This document shows positions 20,527 through 33,037 of a stretch of DNA of 64,000 nt, in pieces (position 1 is the stretch's first letter; each line of letters begins with the position of its first letter). This DNA is from Phlebopus portentosus (taxonomy: Eukaryota > Basidiomycota > Agaricomycetes > Boletales > Boletinellaceae). Under the pieces are notes generated by a model. The model had not been told where the DNA came from, ran no database searches, and saw nothing but the letters and a program-made list of their open reading frames with translations. The translations under genes were made by a program, and so were the position numbers. Where the stretch lies: positions 2,480,001 through 2,544,000 of the forward strand of contig JAYXKI010000004.1 in NCBI GenBank assembly GCA_037892935.1, in the 5' to 3' direction.

Positions 20527-22892
20527 TTACTCGATTTTAGGCAACATCTCCAGATTTCTCTTCCAGTGTTCATCCGACCAGCTTTCTATTTCACTGCTCT
20601 CCAATGGAATACCCCGTTTTTCTTCTTGATGATCGATAATCCTGTAAACGACGCGTGCGTTCACTATCTGTTTATAAAGGCTGTCCGAGCAGCATCTAAA
20701 CGCGAGATTTGTGCGGGCGCGCATATCAGAAACAGCAAAATTAATTTCCCTGGGGTCATCTGCAAATTGATCATATGTGATCGGAAGGATGCCAAGATAC
20801 CCGTCGTCGTAAAACTCGAAAAGGCCTCCGTCATCACCTTTTCTCCTCGTCAAGCTGTAATAGATGCGTTGACCCACACGAAATATGACTTCGGCGTGAT
20901 TGCGAGTTCCATAGAGAACGGGTATGATCTCTCCGAGAATCTGAAGCCGATTTCGAATGTCTGTACAGCCAGACTCCTCTAAGAAGTCCCGATCCAACGG
21001 ACCCCATCGTGAAAGTGGCTGGATCCATGATCCAATATCGTCGAACTCCATCCAGTTATTTGACCACCTGCCGACTGTCAGGGTGCCAACTCTTGGGTCC
21101 GTCCATTCAGAAGTTACGCGCGCAAAGACATCCCGATATACTTGGTCGCATAGTGCGTGGTCCTTTCGAAGTTCATAGTAGTACGGAAGGTCCAACGTCA
21201 CCGGAAACTGCACTCATCATTTAGACTACAAACAGACAATCTGCCCAGGCTACTCACCTCGAAAGACATTTCTCTATCGACGTCTGGGCGAACAAGCGTG
21301 CCTAATTTTCGCATGCTTCCGGGGCTTATGATGGGTTCCGGTAAAAATGATGCAAGTCGTACGTCCCCAAGCAGATTTCCCATCAGTATCAGTCCATATC
21401 CGTCGTCGAAGTCGACGCATGAGACGAGATGTAGAAGGGGAAACCCTTTCTTAGAAATCTGGATGAAGCCACCGTCTAGTTCGAGCGGATCAGTTTCCTT
21501 CGCATCGTCCGCTGGTACAAGGGAACCTATATAAAGCGAATTGTCCTCGACATATGACAGGCGATCTTGTCGTGTCATGCAAAGAATAGTTCGTCCGGAT
21601 GATCCCGCTTGACAGAGATGAAGACCTTTGCCTGTCGGATGAGATTTAATGTCGAAATCATGCATAGAGAAAGTATTGGCTTCGCGAGAGGCCGCGTCGT
21701 ATTTTATCACCGCTTGTTGAATGTGAGCTCCTTCATCCTCGAATACAACGCGTAGCACTGACTGGCCTGCTCGAGAACGAGCTGTTACCTTCATAAACTC
21801 GCCGTCGGCTACGGTCCATCGAAATGATAACGATACGAGGTGCTTAGCGATGGGATGATCTGAAGAGCCTCCTGTTGATCCATCAGGTACCTCAAAAATT
21901 TGAACGATGGTACGATGCAGGGTGAATATGAGCCCGTTCTCAGTCGTGATTGCCTTGCAAGACTCCTGACAAACTCTTTTAGACTCAAGTGATTCACTAG
22001 TCATACATCACAGAAACCTACGATCGGCAAGGGACAAAGTATCTGCGGATGACTGTGTGGAAATCGTAAGCAGTAGAGTGCTCCAGTACGCCAGTTCGCA
22101 ATGTATGGAAAAGTGTCATCCCCATCACGAACCGCGAATCCGACTTGGTCTCCCTGAAGGTACCGCACGTGCGACACATTGAGAATATGGCCCAGTCGTC
22201 GGAGAATCACGTTTTCTGGCGATTGGTATAATCCTAGAACAAGGATATATGGTTTTCTTGTGTGGACTGGATCAATATCATGAAAAGAAAAATGTCAGGA
22301 ATTCTCACCTCGTTCCGATCGTAATGGCGCAAATGACTTCACCGCTTGACCAGTCGACACGCCCGTCAAGGACTGGAGCTTCCAAGTATGTTTGATACTT
22401 GCATTGTTGATCATCAGCGTCATAAATGTAGAGAACACTCTCGCATTCATCTGCAGCGGCAACTAGGCACCAGTGGTCAAGCACAAGCTTCAGCCAGGTG
22501 ACGCGGAGGCTTCTTCGGATGTCGATTTTGCGAGTATATACTTGTTTGTTCTGCTTCTTGTACCCTTGTCTGAGAGCGACAGCGTGGGCGATCCACAATT
22601 CCACATCCAGTCCGACTACGTCTTCAATATCTCGAAGAAAGGATGGGAAGATGAACTTTTGCTGCTTCTCATAGTCATCGAAGAATCGTGTCCAGAGCCG
22701 CTTATCGGATGAAATTGCATTGGAATATTCAGGAATAGCCTTAGAAGTGACGTGTAAACCTGAGAATGTCAGCAGCGAGCTCTACGTACTCACTTTGCGG
22801 AATTCGCCTAATTCTTTATAGCTGAACCGAATCCAAATCGCAGACAACACTTCGAAAGGGAGCGTCAAAAGTGTAGCCTTAGACGAGGACAT
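20527..22892 (-). CDS. F-box family protein A
   Basis: Exons 22794-22892, 22309-22739, 22022-22256, 21258-21965 and 20527-21207 join without phase conflict (introns 50-56 nt) to 717 aa. Residues 1-33 form an F-box-like N-terminus (LTLPFEVLSAIWIRF), expected to bind SKP1 in an SCF ubiquitin ligase. The family body then shows these conserved blocks: LRVTWLKL...WCLVAAA, a short LYIYDAD strand (LSLWEI in paralogs), YLEAPVLDG, CAITIG at the exon 2 end, KPYILVLGL opening exon 3, RDGDDTFPYIANW, CPLPI at the exon 3 end, ESCKAI opening exon 4, CVDFDDGYGL, and in exon 5 LDLPYYYELR and WSNNW...PLSRWGPLDRDF (residues 539-566) with GEIIPVLY and VFRVGQRIYYS. The strand-rich repeats may form a propeller-like substrate-binding part (inference). 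No stop or frameshift was found. It is convergent with dehydrogenase relic 1. Confidence 0.85.
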
Positions 22893-22929
22893 GAGTCACA
22901 TGACTTGACTCGGTATTTGCTATAGCTAG

Positions 22930-24700
22930 CAGTAACGGTCATCGTCGGGAATCCAACTCCGCAGGAACTATTTAGTCTCAATCATCGACTCGGATGAGTT
23001 GCAAGACGTGCTCGCTGACTCACAGGCGGTTTCGACAGGCAATATTGCTTTTCAACAGAGATATCCTCAAATTTCTTGTACGTGTTCACTAGCGCTTTTT
23101 GCCATGCAGCTTGAGTTTTCACTCGGTTCTAGTTCATGTCACTTCAACCGAGCAGGTCGTAAAGGTCGTCCGCGCGGCAAATAAGCACCGGGCTCCCGTG
23201 GTACATTTCGCTGGAGGCACAAGCCCTAAAGGAAACGCGTGTCAACATGGATTTCCGTTTCATTTCTTTTGTCGACTTGGAAGGAAGCAGGAGAAGGGAG
23301 AAGAATCTGCATTGACTTCCCAGATGAACAAGTCCTTCGAATTAACAGTCTGTTTTGATGGCCGAGTGGCTGTTACTTTGTTTTGACACACATTCGACTT
23401 GATGGAGGAAGGTGCGGACGTGGAACGTGGAGCTAGTGTTGTGTGGAATGAGGTGGACGGTCTTTTGAAAAGCAAAGGTGCATGGCCGCCGAGGCAGTCC
23501 TAATATTTCATTGACCCAGTGTATTAGGAACTCATCTACTCTCTCAGATGCGTGGTTGAGCAGTTATCATGGCTCTTTCTGGCTCTGGTTGTTTTCCAAG
23601 ATTAATTCTGGCATCGGCGCAATGATTGGACAAGGTTTTCTGAAAGTACTTTGGCCAGCCGGTGCACGTCGTCATTACTCCTATATCAAGATCGTTCGTC
23701 TTGCGAATGCTGGAGGAGAATACGCCACCAAACGTGCTGGCTCCGGCTTGACAAAATTTTCATAGAAGCGGAAAAAACCTTTCACGGAAGGTAGAATCCT
23801 TAACTTCATACTGTACATACGTATTTATCGCTAGTCATTCATCTGTTCCAGAGAGCATCCGGCTGGTTCCTCGCCTTCCTATATCGTGACCTGTTCTGAT
23901 ACGTGAAGTGCCTCGAAGGCGGTCATTGAAAAAGAGAATCACGGCTCAGTTATTCGTGGGTCGATCTTCGGCTCCGGCTTCGAGCACTCTCGTCCGACTA
24001 ACATCTAACCAGAATGTGCGGAGCTCTTGGGATAACTTAACAACGAAGACCCTTAAAAAAGGCGATGTCCATGAACTGGGCAGATGTGGGCATTGTTCTT
24101 TTCCAGTACCAAGGCTGTGGGGGGTGCACGCACGATTGGCGGCGTTAGGTCCAGTCGATAGTATCGTACTCAATACAGCAGAGAACGATACACCCGCACC
24201 ACATCACTAAGGACGAGGAGCTATTATTCTCTTCACCGGTATATCTCTGAAGCTGCCGTCACTGTAGAGCCTCAGGATCTAGACTACCAGACTTGGTGCT
24301 TTCAGGAAGCAGGGCCTCGGCCCCCTGGTCTTGTATCACCTTTGGGAGGACACGCCGGGAATGGTGAGCTTCCGCTTTACTCTCCGTCAGACAAAGGGAC
24401 TGATGAATTGTCTTCTCAGGAAACTTTCACTACTTCATCCTGTTCCGCAACGACGAGGAAATCAAAATTGTCAGAAATATAACAGACACGACTGTTCACA
24501 AGGGAATATGGTTTAGATGGGTATGGAACTTGTGCGATAATTGCTTGTTGCGCTCTTGGTCGAGTAGCTGACAATCGAAATGAAGACACCGGCAAACATG
24601 CAGTAGGCCATAGGAAGAAGGGTCACCTTGTGGACAAGCTGGGCGAAGACCATGGCTGAAGACAACCAAAGCGGCGCCTGATCCACCTAATTTGTTTGAT
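22930..24700 (+). pseudogene. D-lactate dehydrogenase-like relic, copy 2
   Basis: The best-preserved relic. IDSDELQDVLADSQAVST (from about 22985) matches the N-terminus of mitochondrial D-lactate dehydrogenases. TSTEQVVKVVRAANKHRAPV followed by GGTSPKG (23135-23235) is the FAD-binding P-loop region. EEGADVERGASVVWNEVDGLLKSKG, an NSGIGAMIG segment (about 23600-23630; PGPGATIGG in active enzymes) and, near 24535-24660, GTCAIIACCAL...DTGKHAVGHRKKGHLVDKLGED follow. Frames change between these pieces and stops occur, so it cannot encode an active enzyme. Its flank continues to about 25060 with sequence shared with copy 1. Confidence 0.8.
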
Positions 24701-25289
24701 CCAGATTCCGTCTGCACTATTCTGGTGCGAAACCGACCTTGTAATATACAGCTTCATCTAGATCTCAAAGCAAATCTGTAATAATCAGTCGGACAAGTGG
24801 AGCGTGTATACGGTTTATAACAGACAATAATGGCTTGGTTTGAAATGATAGATGAGGACCTATAAAAGTGCCGGTATATTGTCCATCATGCATCAAATAG
24901 TTAGTGCAGGAATGGCTTGATCGTTGCGCCTCGTGAGAATCCATCTCGGTCTCGGGGACTTCGGAGAACACACCGCGGCACAATTACAAGCGATGCAAGT
25001 TGGAGTGATTTCACCGCTTGGAAACTGACGACGGCACTGTGTACCGGTACGCTAACGAGCACGTTCGTATGAAACGGTCAACTTGACTCAATAAGCTTAC
25101 GCGCACCAATCATCTGCCAGAATTCTTATTGATATTATACTTTTTTTTTGTTCTGTGAGATGCTATTGCGTGTAATTTCTGTGATGAATAACACTTACAG
25201 TAATTCTCCCATCAGTAAGATCGGGGCTACCTTATCGCTTCTGCCTCTAAATCGCGCACTAGCCTGCACTTTCATAAAAAGTCTACAGA
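24701..25289. other. Spacer between dehydrogenase relic 2 and F-box gene B
   Basis: 24780-25060 repeats the sequence found after relic 1. The rest should hold the promoter of the F-box gene starting at 25290. A T-run lies at 25141-25149. No gene is seen. Confidence 0.45.
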
Positions 25290-27665
25290 ATGCTGCCTCA
25301 CGAGCTACCTTTGGACGCATTCTTCATGATTTTGATGTTATTCGGAGAGTTCGACATTTATAACTATCTGAAGGCGAGTCCCGCGAAGCCACTTTATTTA
25401 GACGTACATTTATTGCACCTTCCAGGCGGTAAATCTGCTGTGCATCAAACAGGCGGTATCGTCTCTGTCTGGAGACAAGCAAGACTGGGAGTACCTGCAT
25501 AACACGGTCATCAAGAATCGTTCTTTCCCTGTGCCATCAAACCTGCGATGTACAGATGAAATAGAAGTGCAAGACATCGCATCCTGGTTCATTCACTCTG
25601 TCGTTTTGTATAAAGAGTATAGGACCCAAAATACGAAGCTATATGCTCGCAAGATCGATATTAAGTCCGATCTTCGAGTAACGTGGTTGAAGCTGTTCCT
25701 CGGGAGCTGGTGCCTGATTGCAGCTGCGAATGATAACGAGAGCGAGTTATCTCTTTGGGAGATTCCGTCAAATCGCCAGATCCGGCTCGCATCAAGAAAG
25801 TACTTGGATGCGCCAGTGTCGGATGGGGAGGTGGACTACTGCGACAGTGAAGCCAGATGTGCTATTACTGTAGGAGCGACGTACACATATTCCTATCCTT
25901 ATCATCGAACCAGGCTGATAAAACACTTACAGAAAACCGTATATACTCGTCTTGGATCTTTCCCAGACATCTCGCCATGTGTCATTACAGCAACTTGCAC
26001 ATATACCTGGCGCCTCGTACGTGACGTATTTTCGTAGGGACCTGGTTGGGTTTGCATCTCGAGATGGAGATGACACATACCCGTATATTGCCGATTGGAG
26101 AACAGGAGAAACATGTTGCCTACGATTTCCGCACACTAATCCGCATCTGAATTGCCCTCTTCCTATTGTAAGTGCTTATTTTTATCTAAGTTTGACCGAG
26201 TCGATTATGGAGCGCTTATACCTGCGATAGGAACCCTGCAAAGCGATCACTGTTAAAGATGGATTCGTTTTCGCCTTGCATGTAAATACCGTGGAGATCT
26301 TTGGTGTTCCTGATGGTATTCTGGGCACAAGTCTTGGTGATAGCATGAAACTTCTCCGCCATATTTCAACGCTTCCACTCAGCAGATCGGCCGCCTGTGG
26401 CAGCTTTCTGGGCTTCACTCAGTGCCAGACTGAGTGGTCAATGTCAACGATTCGGCTCATATACCAAGACGGAGAATCGAAACTTCGACGAGCAACGATA
26501 CTATATAACTGCAACTCCCGATCTACGAGATTGTTCTCAATGCACGAGAGAATAATGAGACAAGCGCCCGACGATAGAATACTTCATTTCTGGAGAATTG
26601 GATCTACAGGTCGGACAATCGTTGGTTTGATTTCATCATTCGATTTCTGGCAGAAGCCTACTGCCATTTTTGCCCCTGTTAACGTTACGAATCAAAATGG
26701 CGCAGCAACGGAACCTGATGCCGATGACGTTATGGTCTCAGACGAAGTGTTTCCGCTCCCCGAGCTTACTTCTTGCATGGACTTTGATGATGGACATGGC
26801 CTTCTGTTGACAGGAAGTACAACGGGAAACGTGTTGTTGGCATCAGTTCTGGAGGAGTCCATAATAACTACGGACAGCATAAGCAAATTGAGCAGCAGTG
26901 TTCCGTGTGGGACTGGACGGGAGAAGCTCCATGACGTCAGTGGAATCCTTTTCCTGCCTGCGCTTTTATTCACGAATGAATTCCTAGACTCCGATTTCAC
27001 TGGATCTTCCTTTGTTTTATAATGTTAGAAAGGAATATACCACTCGTGACGAATTACCCCAGGAAATACTCCTACGAGCTGGCTCTCAATGGTCAGATTC
27101 CCGGATTGACCCCATGCCGATTGAAGACTGGTCAAATGACTGGTCTAGATTCAAGCGTATCTGGCGTTGGATTTTACCACTTTCACGATGGGGTCCATTG
27201 GATCGGGACTTCCTGTCCGTCACGTTGCGATCCCGTCTTCACACGGTCGGCGAGATAATTCCCGTGTTATACCGTGTCACCAATCATGATGAAGTGGTCT
27301 TCCGCATTGGCCAGCGGTTGTACTACTCAAACCAGGAACCCAAGGACGAGGAAGGTCAAGTAATCGACGTATCTGCAATTGACGAATATGGATTACTCGG
27401 TGTCTTGCCTCTTTCTTACGATAACTTCGTAAATAATCCGCAATCGATCATACTTTGCCTTCAGAACCATCATATACAGTCGAACTTGCGCACATGGGGT
27501 GTTGCGACAGGAAAAATCCACCAAACAACTATTGCATACTGGAGCTACGAATCCTCCGCACGGTCCAAGATAGAGACAAAGTCAAAGGAGGAACCAAACG
27601 CATATTCTGGAGAGGGATGGCCCTGTTACGTTGATGGTGGAGACACTTGGAGATGGGGAGACTAG
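25290..27665 (+). CDS. F-box family protein B, first intron GC-AG
   Basis: Exons 25290-25373, 25426-25880, 25933-26167, 26231-26935 and 26988-27665 give 718 aa. The F-box is in exon 1 (MLPHELPLDAFFMILMLFGE). The first intron starts GCGAGT instead of GT. Its 52 nt must be removed to keep the frame, and the joined product (LKAVNLLCIKQAVSSLSGDKQDWEY) aligns with paralogs that have a GT donor at the same place. Exon 3 carries RDGDDTYPYIADW and exon 5 carries WSNDW...PLSRWGPLDRDF. A long acidic stretch follows the RIGQRLYYS motif. Closest in sequence to the damaged copy at 40370. No lesion found. Confidence 0.85.
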
Positions 27666-29512
27666 ATCGTACTTGACCTTAACGATTCGCTTGCAAGTCA
27701 TATCTTCAGCTTTGGGGTGCTCAGGGGCGCTTGCGCTTGAATTTTGCTTTCACATTTGTTGTATAACTTTTCCTTGTCACACGTACGAAACTTATTTAAT
27801 ATGCCATATCATGTAAACTGTGATGTCGCATAACGTCCGTCCTGTACATAATTTGTCTCATCCTGACAACGTTCTTCGTAAGAATCTCTTCGTTCGTGGC
27901 TTGTAGCCACGCTTTCTCTTTAGAAAGCCGTTCAGAGAGTGACGCATAAAAGTAGCTAATTACATATTTTAGTTAGTGCAACTTGTATAGAGCGAGGAAT
28001 CGGGAGCCCATCATGGAGGTGGGGATCTTCGGAGAACGCGTCAACTCATTGTTCCTTCCCCTTACTGTCCTTACTGCAAGTGCCAATAGATGCAACACTC
28101 ATGTCAAGTTTATTTCGCAATATTTCTTTATAAGACTATCGTATACTACAATAAGATCTCGAACCGGAATTCTTGACTCATAGGTTCTTCGTCATTTCGG
28201 AACGAAGGAACTGAATAACGACCGTTGCTTCCACGGAGCTCATGCCGAAATCTACCAACTTGTGAAGACGATGTGACAATTGTCTTGATCATCTTCTATT
28301 CTCCGCTACCCCGTTCATCTAAACGCGTGGAAAGATCATACGGGACACGAACAAACAACATCTTTCTTGCAGGATGTTTGTTACAGGACTGAACGACAAG
28401 TCGGCCTTAGATCAGAGACGCTACAATCCTTCCCGTGAAGCACTTGACCAAGTCGAAGATAAAATTATGGAGACGTAACGAGTGGGCCACAACTGAAATA
28501 TCTATAAATTTGTAAATGGTTCAATATATCTGTGCCATGAAGAGATTACCTGATGTAGCATGCAAGAGAACTGATGACAACAGCGGGCCGCCGGTAACAC
28601 GCTGTCATATAGCACACCTTACTTTGGTACTCATCAGACTCGCTGTCTGTAATAGAGATAACACGTAAGATACAAGAATAGGATAGGATGAAAGGCCACG
28701 AGCAATCTGCGTGCTTGAGCCTTTGCGCCGCCATAACCCTTCGGCCAAATTCATGAGACCTGACTCGAATTTCTGTTGGAAATAGTATACTCCGCAACTT
28801 CTGGACAGTACATGAGACATATCCCTCACCTGGATCAACATTTTGAAATTGTCCTCAGAAACATCACGACACCGAGTAATTATAGAGTTTGGCCGGAAGG
28901 TTAGAGTCGCAAATTCAATCCTAACAAGCGAAATTAGATTGGTCAGTTCATTGTATTATCTTTTTAGAAAAAATATTGCGCTGACTAGACAGAGGATATT
29001 ACCAAGGAGTACGGGAAGAACGTAAAACTATTGTTAAGAGTCTTATCGAAATTTGCTCTTGTCATACTAGGCATGAGCTCATGTCAACGATGGACATCAT
29101 TTGATCCGTCCTTTTTCTACATTTTCAAATAGCTGAACTGAACGACCTTGAGAATCAGCAGGACATGGGTTTAGTGTCTTGTTCTAGTAAATGATCTCAT
29201 AAACCGATCTTGCTGAGGAAGAGAAAAAAAAGCGTGAGTATTGGAGCTTGATCGCAACAAGATAGCGGAGCAGTGATTGAAGCCTATGAAGCACATATCC
29301 CGAAGACTCCGACTTCCGTTACGCATATTCTTGACGGTGACAATAAATGGCCGCCCCTCTATCATGCAGCGGACAGGCTTTAGTATTCGGTTCCATCCAG
29401 GTCCGACTATAGTGTGATTGACATACATCTCAAAATTTATCGAAATCAGATCGGTGACTGATACCGCTCTCTGTCTGTGTCGGGCCTACTTCAGTAACTT
29501 CACCGAGACACG
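27666..29512. other. Spacer with segments shared with other parts of the array
   Basis: No intact gene. The part from about 28950 to 29430 is similar at DNA level to 48190-48620. A minus-strand frame at 29171-29428 shares a TVK-x4-NGS motif with 52887-53099, and its YVNHTI start resembles 35855-36133. These look like remnants of a further unit of the duplicated block. Confidence 0.45.
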
Positions 29513-29803
29513 TCAGCACCTCGTTCCGACTATTACGCTATACCGCTGGACCTGTCGACGCGACCGTTGAGAATCGGCGCTTCCAGGTAAGTTCGCGCTA
29601 CGCGCGAGCTGCTTTCGAACACAATTGCCCAGAGGAATGTTCGCTGCAGCTGCGACAAGACATGAACAACCATGCACGAGCTTCAGCCAAGTGACGCGAA
29701 GCTCCTTATTGTTGCCAATTCTACGAGCATATGCTTGTTTGTTGTGCACTTTGTATTTATTATCGATAGCCATAGCATGAACGATCCACAGTTCTATACC
29801 CAA
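29513..29803 (-). pseudogene. F-box family fragment 1 (exon 2 part)
   Basis: Encodes ELWIVHAMAIDNKY...RVTWLKLVHG and a degraded CLVAAA, which aligns with exon 2 of gene A (ELWIAHAVAL...RVTWLKLVLD). The exon breaks down after this and no exon 3-5 follows. A truncated copy, closest to gene A. Confidence 0.72.
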
Positions 29804-30199
29804 AGTCGTTTGTCGCAGGATATAACGTCTGTAGATTTGGGAAATGCCTGTGGACGGATGGATGAGATGAGTTCAGATCTTCAAACAGGAGCGACTTTCC
29901 AGCCCCACTTTACGAAGATCAGTTCTTTCTTCATATGTAAGCCATGTCCAAGTTGAAGCTAGAACCTCTACAGGTAACGGTCGCAGTCAGTATTGCAAGT
30001 CATGCAAGTTCTTGGGTGGGAATAATATTATGAGGTGTACTTGGTGTGTGATTATCCTGGTCGCAAGCGGCATCTTTCCGTGTCTGTGGATCAGTACCCA
30101 ATCGGCAAGCCGAACATTATTGGTCAAGATGCCGAAATGACGCGTGGCATCCAATAACTAATTTACGAGCCGTCTCTCTGAGAGAACTCCACCTTTATC
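29804..30199. other. Spacer before dehydrogenase relic 3
   Basis: Upstream part of fragment 1 may extend to about 29940 in degraded form. The rest resembles sequence upstream of relic 1 (18250-18310), including the words caagatgccgaaatga near 30125. No gene is seen. Confidence 0.4.
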
Positions 30200-31445
30200 T
30201 GAAAAAATCAAATCGCCGGATGCAATGGTCACCATCCAGAAATCCAACTTCGATAGACGACGATGTTGATTTTCGGCAAGCATTTCCTCGGCTTGCTTGT
30301 ACGTGCAGTCGTGCACCCTCACGCTCCTTAACATGTAGCTTGACTTTTCTTTCAAAAGCGAGCCTCACCCAGTTCCTGTTCGTGTCACTTCGACTGATCA
30401 GGTCATATAGGCCGTGAGTACGGTAAATAAGCACCGAGAACACATGAAGCATTTCACTGGAGGCACAAGCCCTGAAGGAAACGTACGCTAGCAAGGTTTC
30501 TCATGTCATTATATCCCAGAGCCTTGGAAGGTAGCAGGAAATAGGAGGGGAATCTGCATTAACCTTCCGGGATGAACGAATCCTACAAATGGACAGTATT
30601 CTTGGAACGTCAAGTGATTGTTATTGCACACTCAGCCTGATGGGGGAAGATGCAGACGTGGAATGTGAAGCTGGTATCGTGCGAAACGAGTTGGATGGTC
30701 TTCTGAAAGCAAAGGTGTGCGGCTGCTCAGGTAATCCTAACATCTCACCACCTAGTGTGTTAGAGTTTTGTCTGCTTGCTTATATACGCGAGTGAGCAAA
30801 TTTACAGCTCTTTTGGCTCCGGTCGTTTTCCAAGCTTGATCCTGACATCAGTGCAACGATTGGAGGCATGATTTCCCAGGTATGTTCTGAGAACACGTTG
30901 ACCAACCAGTGCACGCCGTCATTACATCTGATATCAATGTTGATCGTCTAGCGAATGCTGTCGCGTTTGGAACAGAGCAATGGGAGGAAACCAACCGAGC
31001 TTGTGGGACATACATATGTATTCCATAAATTCTGATTGGCCGATTATCGTGGGTACCTCTCCTCCCTAATGAAGAGATCATCAAAAACCCGACGACCTGT
31101 ATGGAAACGCCATTCTGGCTTCAACTTGACAAATATTTTCATAGGAGGAAAAGGAATGCCCCGTGTTGTCATCGAAGGTAGACGTTAGACCTTAACTTCA
31201 GACTATATACACTTGTCTCTAATCACTCATCTGTTCGAGCAATTATGCGAGTGGTTCCTTGCCTTCCTGGATCTGTTACGGTCGTGACCTTTCCTGGAGT
31301 GCGTTGTGCCCCGAGGATGGTCATCGAGGTGCTTACAATAATCATGGCGCTGCTATTCTTGGATCCAACTTCCAGTTCGCGTTCTTTTCTCCAGATAATA
31401 CACAACCAGAGTGCGTAGAGCTGTCAAATGACCTATCTACGAAAT
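30200..31445 (+). pseudogene. D-lactate dehydrogenase-like relic, copy 3 (N-terminal and middle part)
   Basis: Degraded copy with a TGGTSPEG-like remnant (about 30460-30480), LMGEDADVECEAGIVRNELDGLLKAK (30640-30715) and the clearest SKLDPDISATIGGMISQ-CSENTLTNQ segment of the three (30830-30920). This corresponds to LDPGPGATIGGMxSTGCSGTNA in active D-lactate dehydrogenases. DNA similarity with copy 2 continues to about 31445, then breaks off. Confidence 0.75.
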
Positions 31446-31539
31446 ACTTCAAGACGTTCAGTGTCTATGCATGGAGGCGGACAGATACAGATTCTGTCAT
31501 CCTCTACCAGGGCTCTGACTAGGTATAATTGGTGACGTC

Positions 31540-31990
31540 CCGGCGAAACTCCCGTCCTGTATTTCGTGTAATTATGTCGTGGTACGTACTCCGAGGCGCC
31601 CGACTCTGTGATGGGCACTCATGGCACTCGACGGCTAAACTATTCCCGCACAGACCATTTGATGTATTGTACGGTGGCTAATATACCGGCACTTCCTTCG
31701 ATCCTAATCCACCTTTTCAAACCAAACCATAATTGTCGGTTGAAAACTGTACTCACGCTCTAATTGTCCGTTTGATAAGTGCAGATTTGCTTTGAGATCT
31801 GGGAATTACAAGGTTGGTTTTGGGCCAGAATATTGTAGACGGAATCAAATCGCACCTCTCCTGCATAGGACAAGTTATGTATGAGGGTCAAGCGTCGTTC
31901 CGATTGTCTTCAAGAGCACAACCGTTCCCTTGACCAGCACACCCACAACGTAACCTTCTTTCCAAGGCATAATCCATCTTCGCAAGCGCC
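31540..31990 (-). pseudogene. D-lactate dehydrogenase-like relic, copy 3, inverted C-terminal part
   Basis: Read on the minus strand, 31860-31990 encodes LCLGKK, then GYVVGVLVKGTVVLLKTI and TTLDP. This matches the C-terminal GK..YL..ELG.GTV.LMK.IK...DP segment of D-lactate dehydrogenases and the same region of copies 1 and 2. Those lie on the plus strand, so this part has been inverted relative to the rest of copy 3. The flank to about 31540 matches the downstream flanks of copies 1 and 2, also inverted. Confidence 0.75.
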
Positions 31991-33037
31991 TTCGTTTCAA
32001 CATCCAGCTACTCGAACAAGAGCACAACAAGCAATTATTATACATGTTTCAGCATCGCATCTGCTAATTCCTTACATCGTCCTCTAACTTTCGTCATCAG
32101 TGTTGTCGTCATCACAACGTCTAAACAAATCTTACCATCATCGAAAGGCATGGAATACTGACTCGATTTCATTCAGTGCATCTAGTGCATGTGTATATCT
32201 TACATTGACATTGAAGTGCCTTTGAAATAAGTTGGCACATGCCGGAGGGCTTCTCTCTCTTGATTCCGTCAGATGCCAACAGACAGTTTCTCGTTGAAGT
32301 CGGCTTCTTTGGGGAGTGCATCATGAATATATTTGCTGTTCCATTGTGGTGCTTTTCCTCAAGTGCTTATGTATGCGTATCCTTTATTTGAATATTTTCA
32401 CGAAGTTACCTTTTGGAACAAGGTATCGGCCCCACGCTCTGCATATTTGTAAGTATAAGTCATACCTTGATAATTTAGATGTTAAAATGAAATGAAATCA
32501 GGTGCACCCATCGTTGGCATGGAAGCTATGTCCAGTAGCAACCTGTGAAGAACATGTCCTTTATTCTTCTGCAAGTCGTGGACCCTTTCGGCCATAATCA
32601 TTTCAGGTGGAAGCACAATGCCATGGCCATTAGCTATCTTGTTAGGCCTAAGGATACTTAAGCTAAACGAATCACACAGAATAAGTAATAATTTCAGGCC
32701 AATATCTGTAGCAATTCAGTATCATGTGTTGTTACATTCGGTCTCAGATCCTTTCAAAATTTGTTAGACAACGTTGTTCTGTGCAACATTTATAGTTTCT
32801 TTCGAATATTCACCTCCACTTGAGTCAATGCTGAGATCAAAGCTATTGCTGGTTTGCAGCAATAATGTACTTGGGTTACTCCTCTGAAGACGAGAGTCCT
32901 TCCTGGTATCGACTAAACAGTGCTTTTCAGAAGCGCAAAAGGGACGCTTGGTATTGTCGCGGAATGAGCTTTTACTGTATACTATACACTCTACACAAGT
33001 ATCATAATATCAGCGAATTGGATCGAAGGATGTCACG
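31991..33037. other. Spacer before F-box gene C
   Basis: AT-rich, with no recognisable gene. A plus-strand frame at 32865-33122 overlaps the 3' end of gene C and is not convincing. Confidence 0.35.

Noticed and set aside
18330..31990. Reading the dehydrogenase pieces as functional multi-exon genes
   Set aside because: Stops and frame changes fall inside conserved blocks and are not flanked by splice sites, and the FAD-binding loop is incomplete in copies 1 and 3.
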